DNA of 64,000 nucleotides from Cloacimonetes bacterium UBA6097 (GCA_002435865.1 DIWV01000007.1:363611-427610); one strand, 5' to 3'. Shown: positions 34,056 through 44,373, counted from the first letter of the stretch. Numbers and translations are program-made. Notes: generated by a model not told the origin, from the sequence alone.

Positions 34056-36275
34056 TTAGAAATATTCTTTCTTACACTTGGGGCATTCTTTGAATTCGCC
34101 GTGCTCTTTGCTGTATTTCTCATACAGAAAAGGACTATCACATTCTGTGCAATGAATGGGGACGGGTTTATTGTTGGAAATCCATTTACAGGCAGGATAA
34201 GTGGAACATGAATAGAAAGGTTTCCCCTTTTTGGAACTGCGCTTCACCACTTCACCATTGCCGCATTCAGGACACTTGACGCCTAAGCTCACTGAACGTG
34301 AATACTTGCACTTGGGATAATTGGAACAGGCAATGAATTCTCCGAATCTACCTTTTCGTAGAAGCAGCGGACTACCGCAGTCAGGACATTTCTCATCCAG
34401 TTCTTCAGGGACAACTATATGGATAACCCCGTTGGCATCTTTGGTAAAGTTCTTGATGTTTTTGCAGTCAGGAAACCTGTTGCAGGATAGAAATTGCTTC
34501 TTCCTTGCCCACTTGATAACCATGTGACCTTCTTTACAAACATCACAGACAATGTCAGTTTCTTCCTGCATGTCTTTCTTCTCTTGTTTAACATCCACAA
34601 GTCCGATTAATTTGAGCAGCTGTTCATAATACTGCTTGATGAGTTTATGCCAGATGACTTTGCCATACTCCACTTCATCCAGCTTGGTTTCCATCTCCGC
34701 AGTGAATTTTACATTAAAGATTGCATCAAACTTATCTACCAGAAAGCGGTTTACCTGTATGCCCAAATCGGTTGGAATAAAGGATTTCTTTTCCATGGCA
34801 ACGTATTTTCTGGTGCGGATGGTTGTAATAATTGCAGCATAGGTACTTGGTCTGCCAATGCCTTTTGCTTCCAGCTCTTTTATCAGGGAAGCTTCTGTAA
34901 AGCGTGATGGGGGAGAAGTGAAATGCTGGCTTGGGATAAAAGGTTCATACAGTAATGCAGTCTCTGGTTTGTAGCCGTCAGCAATCTTTTCTCCGATCGG
35001 GAAGTTGTAATATGGCCAGGCTTTCATGAATCCATCATCCTCAACTTCATTTCCTGAAGCTGTAAATCCTGCTTCTCCGATGCTTATCTTTACTTCTGTA
35101 TTCTTCAGTTTCAAAGGCTTCATCTGGGTTGCAATAAATCTCTGCCAGATTAATGTATAAAGCTTCATCTGCTCTTTATTGAGGAATTTGGCAATTGACT
35201 CGGGAGTCTTGAACGGATCAGTCGGACGAATAGCTTCATGTGCATCCTGGGCATTGCTTTTATTCTTGTAATGACGAACGGATTTATGCACATATTCGCT
35301 GCCAAAGCGTTCTTCAATCAGTTTGCGACAGGAGTAGTTTGCTTCTTCGGATGTGCGTAGTGAATCGGTTCTCATATAAGTGATTAAACCGCTTCTTTCA
35401 CCGCCCATGTCCACACCTTCGTAAAGTTCCTGCGCCACAGACATGGTCTTATTAGCTGTCATGTTCAGCAGCCTGGATGCATCCTGCTGCAATGTGCTGG
35501 TGATGAATGCCGGATATGGTTCCACGGAACGTACTTTATCAGTACGCATTAGAAGTTTGGCATCTTTCCCATCGATTGATTTTATTATTCCTGAAGCAAG
35601 TTCCTGGTTTTCAATCTCAGCTTTTTTGCCTTGCCAGGTATCCAGCGTTCCCTTGAATGAAGGCAGCTTGTCTTTGTAAAAATTAGTTTCTATCTTCCAG
35701 AATTCTTTGGGAACAAAGCTTTGTATTTCAGCTTCACGTTCGCAAATTAACCTAAGAGCAACAGATTGCACTCTGCCTGCACTTAAATCTTTAGAGATTA
35801 CACGCCAGAGCATCGGACTAATTAAATAACCAACAAATCTGTCCAGGATGCGTCTTGCCTGCTGGGCATCTACTTTCTGCATGTCTATAGCACCTGCATG
35901 CGAAATAGAGTCCTGGATTGCTGTTTTGGTGATTTCATTGAATACTATGCGGTGTACAGGTTTATCACCAATTTCCTTTTTCAAAACCTGCTCAAGATGC
36001 CAGGCAATAGCTTCTCCTTCTCTGTCATGGTCGCTGGCAAGATAAACTGCATTTGCCTTGCCGACTGCATCTTTAAGAGCTTCGATTACCTTTTTCTTTT
36101 TTGTATCAACTATATACTTGGGTGCAAAATCTTTCTCAATGTTAATTCCCATTTCTTTGGAAGGCAAGTCTCTGATGTGACCCATAGAAGCTTTTACATC
36201 AAACTTATGGTCCAGGAATTTGCTGATTGTATTGGCTTTGGCAGGTGATTCTACTATGATTAGTCCTTTTGACAT
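34056..36275 (-). CDS. topA: DNA topoisomerase I
   Basis: 739 residues. The Toprim domain starts LIIVESPAKANTISKFL and has the acidic DHDREGEAIAWHL motif (about 78). The active-site Tyr is in GLITYMRTDS (about 298). Four C-terminal zinc ribbons (about 580-739) each hold four cysteines, e.g. CPDCGSPLLLRKGRFGEFIAC and CPECGNGEVVKRSS. TopA relaxes negative supercoils. It follows secA after 15 bases and is followed by an ABC permease after 12, so this is a likely four-gene unit. Confidence 0.95.
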   Translation of the reverse strand: MSKGLIIVESPAKANTISKFLDHKFDVKASMGHIRDLPSKEMGINIEKDFAPKYIVDTKKKKVIEALKDAVGKANAVYLASDHDREGEAIAWHLEQVLKKEIGDKPVHRIVFNEITKTAIQDSISHAGAIDMQKVDAQQARRILDRFVGYLISPMLWRVISKDLSAGRVQSVALRLICEREAEIQSFVPKEFWKIETNFYKDKLPSFKGTLDTWQGKKAEIENQELASGIIKSIDGKDAKLLMRTDKVRSVEPYPAFITSTLQQDASRLLNMTANKTMSVAQELYEGVDMGGERSGLITYMRTDSLRTSEEANYSCRKLIEERFGSEYVHKSVRHYKNKSNAQDAHEAIRPTDPFKTPESIAKFLNKEQMKLYTLIWQRFIATQMKPLKLKNTEVKISIGEAGFTASGNEVEDDGFMKAWPYYNFPIGEKIADGYKPETALLYEPFIPSQHFTSPPSRFTEASLIKELEAKGIGRPSTYAAIITTIRTRKYVAMEKKSFIPTDLGIQVNRFLVDKFDAIFNVKFTAEMETKLDEVEYGKVIWHKLIKQYYEQLLKLIGLVDVKQEKKDMQEETDIVCDVCKEGHMVIKWARKKQFLSCNRFPDCKNIKNFTKDANGVIHIVVPEELDEKCPDCGSPLLLRKGRFGEFIACSNYPKCKYSRSVSLGVKCPECGNGEVVKRSSKKGKPFYSCSTYPACKWISNNKPVPIHCTECDSPFLYEKYSKEHGEFKECPKCKKEYF

Positions 36276-36290
36276 TCTATCTCCAATCTG

Positions 36291-39200
36291 TTATTCTTTA
36301 TCGAGGAATTCCATCTTTCCACAGCATTTCTTATATTTTTTACCGCTTCCGCAAGGGCAGGGATCATTTCTTCCGACCTTGGCTTCCACGGTAACAGGTC
36401 TGCCTTTTGGTGCCTGACCCATTTCTTCCGGTGGCGCAGGATGCTGGGGATTATTCTGTTCCATTGTTTCCTGAGCATGTAAAAAGGCATTAAGTTCATC
36501 ATGGCTCATATTAGCATTCTGCAGCATGCTCTGGAGTTGTTCCTGTGAAAGGATATAGGTTGTAAAAACTTTTCTGGTAACATTCTCCTGGATGCGTTCT
36601 ATGAGATTCTGGAATAGGTCAAACGATTCTCTTTTGTATTCTATCAGAGGGTCTTTATTGGCATAAGCCCTCAGGTGTATACCGTCTTTGAGTAAATCCA
36701 TCTCATGCAGATGGTCACGCCACTCGGTATCAACCACTTCCAGTAAAGAGCGTCGTTCTATATCACGCATCATCTCTTCACCAACACGCTTCTCTTTTTC
36801 TGTATAGGCATTCTTCAAAACATCATTCAGTTCATCTGATAGTATAATCTTATTTAAGCGGTCGCTTTTTAACTGTTCAGGAGTGATAATAACGTTCAGT
36901 CCAGTTTTAAACCAGTTGCAGAGTCTTTCAAGATTGAAGTCTTCAGGATAAGTACCTTCCGGAATGTATGTATTTATAATATTTTCAAGGCAATCTTCCA
37001 TCATTTCCATAATTTCATTCTTCATGCTGAAACCTTTGAGTACGTTCCTGCGGTAAGAATAGATAACTTCTCTTTGCTGGTTCATTACTTCATCATACTT
37101 TAACAGGTTTTTACGTATTTCAAAGTTGTGCTCTTCCACACGCTTCTGTGCACGTTCCACAGCTTTTGTCATCCATGGATGCCTGATAGCATCACCGGGT
37201 TTGATACCCATCTTTATCATCATTGGTGCCATGCGGTCTGAACCAAAAAGCCTCATCAGGTCATCTTCCAGAGAAAGATAGAATCTGCTGGTACCAGGAT
37301 CGCCCTGCCTGCCTGCACGTCCACGCAGCTGTCTGTCTATACGCCTGCTTTCGTGCCGTTCACTACCTATAACATGCAGTCCGTCAATAATAAATCCATA
37401 GGGATTTTCATTGTTTATTGATTTGGACACTCCACGGTATTCCTCTGAAAGTTGGGTAACAACACTTTGTCCAAGTTTGATATCTGTTCCACGACCTGCC
37501 ATATTGGTAGCTATAGTAACTGCTCCGGGTTGTCCGGCTCCCGTAATAATTTCAGCTTCACGTTCGTGTTGCTTGGCATTTAAAACGTTATGGGCAATGC
37601 CCTTGCGCCTGAGCAAGCGTCCGATAATCTCTGATACTTCCACACTTACAGTTCCCACTAATACAGGTTTCTTCTTTTCATGCCAGTAAGATATTTCGTC
37701 TATAATTGCCTGATATTTTTCATTCTTGGTTAGATAAATCACGTCATCGTGGTCAATTCTTGTTACAGGAACATTAGTCGGGATTGCCATTACGCCCAGT
37801 TTATAGATTTCCATAAACTCTGATTCTTCCGTAACAGCTGTGCCTGTCATACCTGCCAGCTTTTCATACATACGGAAATAATTCTGCAGCGTAACTGTTG
37901 CCAAAGTCTGGGTTCCTGCTTCTATTTTTACATTTTCCTTAGCTTCCAAAGCCTGGTGCAAACCATCAGAAAATCTTCTGCCCGGCATCTGACGTCCTGT
38001 AAATTCATCTACAATTACAACTTTATTATCCAGAATTACATATTCTACATTGTTCTCGAATAAGGAATAAGCCCTGAGCAACTGACTGATGTTATGTAAC
38101 CTTTCACTCTTATCCATAAAAGCATTAGTAATCTTTTCCTTACGGGCAGCCTTTTGTTCAGGAGATAAATTGTCATCATTGTCAACCTTTTCCAACATCT
38201 CATCAAGGCTGTCCACAAGGAACAAATCCTTATCCAATCTGGAAAGCAGGTCACGTCCTTTATCACAAAGGTCAACACTGTTTTGCTTTTCTTCCACGAC
38301 GTAGTATAAATCGTTATCCAGAACGTGCATCTTTTTATCACGAATGTAAACACCCTCTGTATCAAGACACAGTTTCTTGAGTTCGCCATCCTGCATCAGC
38401 TTGGCAAAAGCTTTATTTTTGGGAGCTGCACGCTGGATTAAAAGCAGGTTTCTGCCAAGTCTGTCCAGATCTGGATTATTACTATCTTCACGGGTATCTT
38501 CCCTGATTTCTCCCAGTATTCTTTGCACAAGAGAGTTTTGCATAGAAACGAGTTGTTGGATACTCGGTTTTAATTCCGGATAGAAGTTTTTATCCTGAGC
38601 AATTTGTCCGCTTATGATTAAAGGAGTCCTGGCTTCGTCAATCAGGATACTGTCAACTTCGTCCACAATTGCAAAATAGAAATCCCTCTGCACTAACTGG
38701 TCCGGCTTAACTGCCATATTATCACGCAGGTAATCGAATCCGTATTCACTATTCATACCATAGGTTACATCACAGCTGTAAGCTTCTTTACGCTGGGAAA
38801 AGTCCAAACCTGTGGTAATGCAGCCAACAGTTAAATCGTGAAATTGGTAAACAGGACTCATCCATTCGGAGTCACGCATAGCAAGGTAATCATTGACGGT
38901 AACAAGGTGAACACCTCTGCCAACTAATGCATTGAGGAAAAAGGGTAAGACTGCAACCAGTGTTTTACCTTCACCGGTAGCCATTTCTGCAATCATACCA
39001 TCATGCAGGGCAATTCCACCGATTAGCTGAACGTCAAAGGGAACCATGTTCCATTCAACTTCGTGTCCCCTGACTTCATATTTAAACCCCACCAGTCTCC
39101 TGCAAGTATCTTTAACAATTGCATAAACTTCCGGGAGGTAATCATCCAGAGTGTCTTTGGTGAGCTTTTTCAGTTCCTTTTTTGTACGGTCTATATCATT

Positions 39201-39455
39201 ATCAAGCCGGTTGCGTTCCGTTTCATCTTCTTCTTCACGGTACTTTTGCTCAAATTCTGCCAGTTCTTCTCTGAGGGGCTGGAGTTTGTCTTTTATTTCT
39301 TCTTTTATTTGTTTTGTTCTTTCTTTTAATTGTTCATCGCTATAATCAGCCAGACCTTCGTAGATTTCATTGATATCATCCACAATGGGCAGATACTTTT
39401 TCATTTCTTTGGTTGATTTATCGCTGAACAGGGAGCGCAGTAATTTCTCTAACAT
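36291..39455 (-). CDS. secA: Preprotein translocase ATPase SecA (long FCB-type)
   Basis: 1054 residues from the ATG at 39455 (AAAGGAA site); an in-frame ATG 57 bases earlier has no site. Walker A is in MATGEGKTLVAVLP, Walker B in IVDEVDSILIDEARTPLI, helicase motif VI-like in RRIDRQLRGRAGRQGDPG, and the C-terminal zinc motif is CPCGSGKKYKKCC. At 1054 residues it exceeds the usual 840-900; the extra length lies mainly in an insert between about residues 290 and 480, as in Bacteroidota/FCB SecA. It drives Sec-dependent export of the many secreted proteins in this window. Confidence 0.95.
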   Translation of the reverse strand: MLEKLLRSLFSDKSTKEMKKYLPIVDDINEIYEGLADYSDEQLKERTKQIKEEIKDKLQPLREELAEFEQKYREEEDETERNRLDNDIDRTKKELKKLTKDTLDDYLPEVYAIVKDTCRRLVGFKYEVRGHEVEWNMVPFDVQLIGGIALHDGMIAEMATGEGKTLVAVLPFFLNALVGRGVHLVTVNDYLAMRDSEWMSPVYQFHDLTVGCITTGLDFSQRKEAYSCDVTYGMNSEYGFDYLRDNMAVKPDQLVQRDFYFAIVDEVDSILIDEARTPLIISGQIAQDKNFYPELKPSIQQLVSMQNSLVQRILGEIREDTREDSNNPDLDRLGRNLLLIQRAAPKNKAFAKLMQDGELKKLCLDTEGVYIRDKKMHVLDNDLYYVVEEKQNSVDLCDKGRDLLSRLDKDLFLVDSLDEMLEKVDNDDNLSPEQKAARKEKITNAFMDKSERLHNISQLLRAYSLFENNVEYVILDNKVVIVDEFTGRQMPGRRFSDGLHQALEAKENVKIEAGTQTLATVTLQNYFRMYEKLAGMTGTAVTEESEFMEIYKLGVMAIPTNVPVTRIDHDDVIYLTKNEKYQAIIDEISYWHEKKKPVLVGTVSVEVSEIIGRLLRRKGIAHNVLNAKQHEREAEIITGAGQPGAVTIATNMAGRGTDIKLGQSVVTQLSEEYRGVSKSINNENPYGFIIDGLHVIGSERHESRRIDRQLRGRAGRQGDPGTSRFYLSLEDDLMRLFGSDRMAPMMIKMGIKPGDAIRHPWMTKAVERAQKRVEEHNFEIRKNLLKYDEVMNQQREVIYSYRRNVLKGFSMKNEIMEMMEDCLENIINTYIPEGTYPEDFNLERLCNWFKTGLNVIITPEQLKSDRLNKIILSDELNDVLKNAYTEKEKRVGEEMMRDIERRSLLEVVDTEWRDHLHEMDLLKDGIHLRAYANKDPLIEYKRESFDLFQNLIERIQENVTRKVFTTYILSQEQLQSMLQNANMSHDELNAFLHAQETMEQNNPQHPAPPEEMGQAPKGRPVTVEAKVGRNDPCPCGSGKKYKKCCGKMEFLDKE

Positions 39456-39568
39456 GTTAATTCCTTTTACTATAAGCCTACTACTTATACACAAAACACC
39501 AAAATAAAACACGGTATAGTGTCAAATGAAAATAATCCTGCAGCAGACTGAAAACTAACTCCAATTGA

Positions 39569-40006
39569 TTAATATAAGAGCTGATTGCCGTAAACGTACC
39601 AGTCTGAATTATCATAGATAAAATAGCTCAGGTCACCGTGTGTATTTGGTTCATCGGAATACACCGTTTCATCCGGATTTTGAAGTTTCATCGTAAAGCT
39701 AACGGTTGCTCTGTCATTATGCACATCAATATTTATACTCTGAAAATCAACCACAAGATATTCATTCATCCTGTCCAGCCACAGTTCCCTGATTTCCCAA
39801 CGGCTTTGGCCATTATGCAGATAATCGATATGAATATATTGCATCAGGGTATCAATATCATGGTCATTATATGCTTTTTCTATATTGTACATAATTGCAT
39901 TAATCCGTGTTTCGTCATAATTGTCAGAAGTCGGACTTTTACAGCCAATGATTAACATATTTATCACAAACACAATGACAACAAAGCATCTTAGTATTTT
40001 CTTCAT
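39569..40006 (-). CDS. Hypothetical lipoprotein, NTF2-like
   Basis: 145 residues. A signal peptide ends in the lipobox MLIIGC (Cys 22), so it is lipid-anchored. The mature domain starts INAIMYNIEKAYNDHDIDTLMQY, a helix pair with the strand pattern of NTF2/SnoaL-like folds (WEIRELWLDRM, VVDFQSINIDVHNDRATVSF). The pocket role is unknown. It lies 33 bases after the rlmD stop on the same strand. Confidence 0.7.
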   Translation of the reverse strand: MKKILRCFVVIVFVINMLIIGCKSPTSDNYDETRINAIMYNIEKAYNDHDIDTLMQYIHIDYLHNGQSRWEIRELWLDRMNEYLVVDFQSINIDVHNDRATVSFTMKLQNPDETVYSDEPNTHGDLSYFIYDNSDWYVYGNQLLY

Positions 40007-40039
40007 AATTTACAATCAGTCCACTCTATATACTATGAT

Positions 40040-41380
40040 TCATAAATATAACTTCACAACAGTTTCTATATGCCAGGTCTGGGGAAACATATCAAAAGGT
40101 GTGATTTCTTTCACTTTATAACCTTTTTCGATGAGGATTTTTATATCTCTGACCAGGGTCATAGGATTGCAGCTGACATACAATATTTGAGGAATCTTAT
40201 GTTCTGCGACTGATAGTAATGAATCTGTATCCACACCTTTTCTGGGGGGATCCAAAACCACTGCAGAAAACTTGTGCTTCTGTATCAGAGCAGGCAATAA
40301 GTCTTCAACTTTACCAAGATGAAAAGAAGCGTTCCCGATTTTGTTCAATTCCTGATTATACTCCGCATCAGAAATTGCTTCAGCCACTTCTTCAATTCCA
40401 TGAACCTGTTTAACTTTGGCAGCCAAATACAAACCGATACTGCCAATGCCGCAAAAAGCATCCAGGACAACATCATCAGCAGTCAGATTATCCATTAAGT
40501 ATGAATACATTATTTCAGTTGTTGCGCTGTTAATCTGTAAAAAGCTTTTATAATGCAGCCTGATTTTTACCCCATTAGAGACATCATTCAGAAACGGACT
40601 ACCAAATAAAATTTTATCTTTTTCACCCAGGATAACATTGCCTATAGACGGATTAATGTTTTGGATTATACCTTTTATCTGTGGGAACCGCACTGTCATT
40701 GTGCGGATAAACTGTTTTGTGAAAGGAAATTTGCTTCCTTTTGTAACCAGCACCAGCAGGATTTCGTCCTGTTCTTTATTGATGCGGATACCCACATGGC
40801 GTAGAATACCGTTGTGTGTCTTTTCATTATATGGTTCCAGTTTTACCTGATGAGCAAACAGGGTAATCTCAGCCAGGATTTCATCCATAACAGCCGGTTG
40901 AAGCAAACATTTTTTGTGAGGAATTACATTATGGCTATACTTTTCGTAAATTCCAAAATACAAACCATCTTCATTCTGTCCTGCAGGCAAAAAACTCTTA
41001 TTCCTGTAATAATGGGGTACAGGAGAAGAGACAGTGCTTTTAACTTTATCATTCAGGTTTAATGGATGAAAGGTTTGTTTTATTAAATCTGTTTTCCAGT
41101 TGAGCTGAGTTTGATACGATGTCATCAGCCAGTCACAGCCGCCGCAGGCATGATCTCCGCCAAAGGCACTGCAATCAGGTTCTATTCTGTCTTCGGAAGA
41201 TTTTAGAATCTTTACTGCACTTCCAAAAATAATATCTTTCTTTTCCAGGCGAATATTTACATCAACAATATCTCCGGGTACGGTAAAAGGTACAAAGACA
41301 GCTTTGTTTTCGGCAAAGCCCAGACCATACCCATGCATGGCTATTTTCTCGATTGTGAGATTTTGGATTATTTTTATCAT
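40040..41380 (-). CDS. 23S rRNA (uracil-5-)-methyltransferase, RlmD/RumA family
   Basis: 446 residues. An N-terminal TRAM-like domain is followed by the [4Fe-4S] ligands in CSAFGGDHACGGCDW (about 75-89) plus KKCLLQP (about 157). The Rossmann methyltransferase part has DAFCGIGSIGLYLA (about 300), LDPPRKGVD (about 372) and the catalytic Cys in YVSCNPMTLVRDI (about 398). RlmD methylates U1939 of 23S rRNA; RlmCD-type enzymes also act on U747, so the exact target is left open. Confidence 0.9.
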   Translation of the reverse strand: MIKIIQNLTIEKIAMHGYGLGFAENKAVFVPFTVPGDIVDVNIRLEKKDIIFGSAVKILKSSEDRIEPDCSAFGGDHACGGCDWLMTSYQTQLNWKTDLIKQTFHPLNLNDKVKSTVSSPVPHYYRNKSFLPAGQNEDGLYFGIYEKYSHNVIPHKKCLLQPAVMDEILAEITLFAHQVKLEPYNEKTHNGILRHVGIRINKEQDEILLVLVTKGSKFPFTKQFIRTMTVRFPQIKGIIQNINPSIGNVILGEKDKILFGSPFLNDVSNGVKIRLHYKSFLQINSATTEIMYSYLMDNLTADDVVLDAFCGIGSIGLYLAAKVKQVHGIEEVAEAISDAEYNQELNKIGNASFHLGKVEDLLPALIQKHKFSAVVLDPPRKGVDTDSLLSVAEHKIPQILYVSCNPMTLVRDIKILIEKGYKVKEITPFDMFPQTWHIETVVKLYL

Positions 41381-41470
41381 CTGAAATAAATTGTAAGATT
41401 GGCACTAATTTCTGTTTTCATATTCGTGCCCTTCTTCTTATTCTTCGTGTTCTTCGTGTTTGAAAAATTC

Positions 41471-42184
41471 TTACAGAGCTTTTAGCAAAGCCAGTAATCT
41501 TAACTTCCAGACCATCCAGGCTGCTTCATAGACAATTTTGCGTGACATCTTGGAATGACCATCCATTCGTTCTGTAAAGACTATACTGACTTCTTTAAGC
41601 TTGAATCCTTTCATCCAGGCTTTGTAATTCATTTCTATCTGGAAAGAATAACCTTCGGAGCGGATATTATCCAAATCAATTTTTTCCAGCACCTTGCGGT
41701 TAAAGCATTTGAATCCGCCTGTAGGATCTTTGACAGGCATCCCAGTGATTATCCTCACATATTTTGAGGCAAAATAACTTATCAGCAGGCGTTCAATCGG
41801 CCAGTTTATTATATTGATTCCATCACAATACCTTGAACCAATAACGAGGTCACTATTTTGTGCAGCTTCCAATAGCTTGGGGATATCATCCGGATTATGC
41901 GAAAAATCAGCATCCATTTCCATTATATATTCATAACCATTCTTCAGGGCATATTTAAACCCTGCTACATAAGCTGAACCCAAACCCAGTTTTCCGGCAC
42001 GTTTGATAATATGAATCCGGGGTTCATCTGCCATAATCTGTTCAACAATTGCACCGGTTCCATCGGGAGAATTATCATCAATGATAAGCATTTCGAGGGA
42101 ATCGTCTTGCCTGAGGACAGCTTTTATCAAACGCGCAATGTTTTCTTTTTCATTATAAGTGGGTACAATAATGAGGACTTTCAT
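41471..42184 (-). CDS. Polyprenol monophosphomannose synthase-like GT2
   Basis: 237 residues. VLIIVPTYNEKENIARLI (3-20), IDDNSPDGTGAIVEQI (about 34), EMDADFSHNPDDIPKLL with the DXD motif (about 91) and GGFKCFNRKVLEKI (about 155) are those of dolichol/polyprenol-phosphate mannose synthases. The product would be a lipid-linked mannose or glucose donor for surface glycan or protein glycosylation. It has no membrane spans, as in the soluble class. It follows a hexapeptide acyltransferase gene by 62 bases on the same strand. Confidence 0.85.
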   Translation of the reverse strand: MKVLIIVPTYNEKENIARLIKAVLRQDDSLEMLIIDDNSPDGTGAIVEQIMADEPRIHIIKRAGKLGLGSAYVAGFKYALKNGYEYIMEMDADFSHNPDDIPKLLEAAQNSDLVIGSRYCDGINIINWPIERLLISYFASKYVRIITGMPVKDPTGGFKCFNRKVLEKIDLDNIRSEGYSFQIEMNYKAWMKGFKLKEVSIVFTERMDGHSKMSRKIVYEAAWMVWKLRLLALLKAL

Positions 42185-42246
42185 AATATAACTCCGAATT
42201 TCATTAATAAGAACCCTACTCTTTTAGTCAAGAAAATGTTAAGTTT

Positions 42247-42999
42247 CTACTTATCCAGATTGTTTTTCAAGAGTTGTGCTTCAGCTACTTCACCTACAGG
42301 TTTGGCAGGACTTCCGAGCACGATTGTTTCGGGAGGCACATCTTTGCTAATCAGTGATCCACCGGCAACCATTGCGTCTTCATTAATCACTTTTCCCGGA
42401 AGGATGGTTGCATTTACACCTATACGTCCACCGGTTTTAATTGTTACTCCTTTGAAATGATTAAAACGCTCTTTATCGCGTCCCATATAGTTATCATTGC
42501 TGGTTGCCACGCAGGGTGCGATAAAGCAATAGTCTTCAACTTTGGAATAAGCGGTAATATAGCAATTTGTTTCAAACTTATTACGGTCTCCGATTGTAAC
42601 AAAGTTTTCTATAGTGGCATTGCGTCCTATTATATTCAAAGTACCGATACTAACATTTTCCCGGATGGTTGCCAAATCTGCAATCAGGTTTTTATCTCCG
42701 ATAACACATTGTGCATAAATAATAACATTAGCTCCGATCTGGCAATATTCTCCTACTACCGCAGGCTTCATTTCCACTGGTGGCTTAAATATACTTCTGG
42801 GAGAAGAAAGAGGTTTTTTGCCGATAATGGTGTTATCATCAATCCGGGTTCCTTTGCCTATTTGAGCAAAGGGGTGTATTACTACATTGTGACCAATAAT
42901 GCAGTCATCCCCAATGACAACATTGTCGCAAATTACCGTATTAAAGCCAATTGATACGTTTTTTCCCAGTTGAGCTGTTTCAGATATATGCTGGTTCAT
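42247..42999 (-). CDS. Left-handed beta-helix (hexapeptide repeat) acyltransferase
   Basis: About 250 residues. GGAGGAAG directly precedes the ATG at 42999, so the longer open frame upstream is not used. Nearly the whole protein is hexapeptide repeats: IGFNTVICDNVVIGDDCIIG, VVIHPFAQIG, ATIRENVSIGTLNIIG, IGVNATILPG. The C-terminal VAGGSLISKDVPPETIVLG is typical of sugar O- or N-acetyltransferases such as WbpD and of the LpxA fold. The acceptor is unknown. With the adjacent mannosyltransferase it suggests surface glycan synthesis. Confidence 0.85.
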   Translation of the reverse strand: MNQHISETAQLGKNVSIGFNTVICDNVVIGDDCIIGHNVVIHPFAQIGKGTRIDDNTIIGKKPLSSPRSIFKPPVEMKPAVVGEYCQIGANVIIYAQCVIGDKNLIADLATIRENVSIGTLNIIGRNATIENFVTIGDRNKFETNCYITAYSKVEDYCFIAPCVATSNDNYMGRDKERFNHFKGVTIKTGGRIGVNATILPGKVINEDAMVAGGSLISKDVPPETIVLGSPAKPVGEVAEAQLLKNNLDK

Positions 43000-43167
43000 T
43001 CTTCCTCCAAAAGTAAATCTGAATTGAAGATTTCCGGAGTTGCGATTTATGACAAGAAAAATCTTTGACATAAATACACACAATCAATAATCTAACATCA
43101 TTCTCAAAACATCGGTTGCGGGAGCTTTAATTTTTGGAGCTTTTGCATAATAAAAGGAGTAGTAAAA

Positions 43168-43422
43168 ATGAGACCAGTTTCGTTTCTCTACATTTTTTTT
43201 GGGATAGCAGCAATATTTTTTGTATACATGATTACATTAGGTCAGTTCATGTGGTGGTTTATATTCTATTATGCTCTTATCGGATTTTTAGCTTTACTAT
43301 GTTTGATGTTTCCAAGGGTCCGCTGGTGGTTTATCCTGGGATTAATGCTGGGAGTAGTCATATTGATGACGCTTCAGAGACATGAATACCTGCAAAAAGG
43401 TAATTCCCGGCTGCCATTCTAA
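43168..43422 (+). CDS. Small hypothetical membrane protein
   Basis: 84 residues with an AAAAGGAG site before the ATG. Three membrane spans (about 5-22, 25-47 and 52-69) fill most of the protein; LMFPRVRWWF is a basic loop between the last two. It precedes the Xer recombinase gene by 48 bases on the same strand. I know no family for it; ribosome site and composition make it a likely real gene. Confidence 0.65.
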   Translation: MRPVSFLYIFFGIAAIFFVYMITLGQFMWWFIFYYALIGFLALLCLMFPRVRWWFILGLMLGVVILMTLQRHEYLQKGNSRLPF

Positions 43423-43470
43423 AGCTGCAAACAGGTTGCTTCCAAAACTGATAGCAAGGGTTTTACCCTG

Positions 43471-44373
43471 ATGCACGGTTACATCGATAAATTTATTGAA
43501 AACATCCGCATTGAGGGTAAATCGGTCAACACACAATATGGTTACCGGCTTGATTTGGAGCAGTTTAACACGTTTTTAATTCCTTTTTTCCCTGGCGGTA
43601 AGGTAGATGTTAATGAAATCTCTACTCTTATGGTCAGGGATTTTTTACGTGATTTACATGATAAACCCGATAAAAACCGCTCTCTTGCGCGTAAGACAGC
43701 TTCCATCAAAATGTTTTTCAGGTATTTGATGAACCAGAATATCATCGCCAAAAATCCTGTGGAAAAGATGGATACTCCCCGCTTTGAGAAACCTTTACCG
43801 AAGTTTTTTACTGAAGAAGAAATCAACCTTCTGCTGAAAATCCCGGAAGCAGATAATAAATTCGGCATCCGCAACAGGGCAATCTTTGAGCTGATTTACT
43901 CATCCGGACTGCGTATTGGTGAAGTATGTAATGTCCTTCTGACTGATTTGGATATAAAAAACTGCCTGCTAAGGGTAAAAGGCAAAGGCAATAAGGAACG
44001 GATTGTTCCGGTTGGCAGACCTGCAATCCAATCTATCCAGAACTATCTATCCATCAGACCAACCTTTGATCCGGAAGGTAAGTCAAACCATCTGTTTTTA
44101 ACCAAATCCGGTAAACCATTTTACAATCGCCAGCTTAATATCATCCTGCAGCATTTTATTCGTTTGATTGCTATGCAGAAAGGTTATTCTCCCCATACAA
44201 TCCGGCATAGCTTTGCCACGCATCTGCTTAAAAATGGTGCTGATTTAAGGGCAATACAGCAGATGCTGGGGCATACCAACTTAAGCACAACTGAGACTTA
44301 CACCCATGTTACATTAGAGGATGTCAAAACAGCTTATCATAAAGCACACCCCAGGGCAAAAGAAAAGAAATAA
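43471..44373 (+). CDS. Tyrosine recombinase XerC/XerD
   Basis: 300 residues. The N-terminal SAM-like core-binding domain (about 1-90) is followed by the catalytic domain with all six family residues: Arg in SSGLRIGEVCN, Lys in VKGKGNKERIVPV, His-x-x-Arg in PHTIRHSFATH, His in LGHTNLS and Tyr in TETYTHV. Length and the LGHTNLSTTETYTHV end match chromosomal XerC/XerD, which resolve dimer chromosomes at dif. The absence of any integron, prophage or att repeats nearby argues for a housekeeping role. Whether it is XerC or XerD is open. Confidence 0.9.
   Translation: MHGYIDKFIENIRIEGKSVNTQYGYRLDLEQFNTFLIPFFPGGKVDVNEISTLMVRDFLRDLHDKPDKNRSLARKTASIKMFFRYLMNQNIIAKNPVEKMDTPRFEKPLPKFFTEEEINLLLKIPEADNKFGIRNRAIFELIYSSGLRIGEVCNVLLTDLDIKNCLLRVKGKGNKERIVPVGRPAIQSIQNYLSIRPTFDPEGKSNHLFLTKSGKPFYNRQLNIILQHFIRLIAMQKGYSPHTIRHSFATHLLKNGADLRAIQQMLGHTNLSTTETYTHVTLEDVKTAYHKAHPRAKEKK

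Noticed and set aside
43471..44373. Integrase of a mobile island
   Set aside because: The protein is the size and type of housekeeping XerC/XerD. No att repeats, phage genes or tRNA lie next to it.
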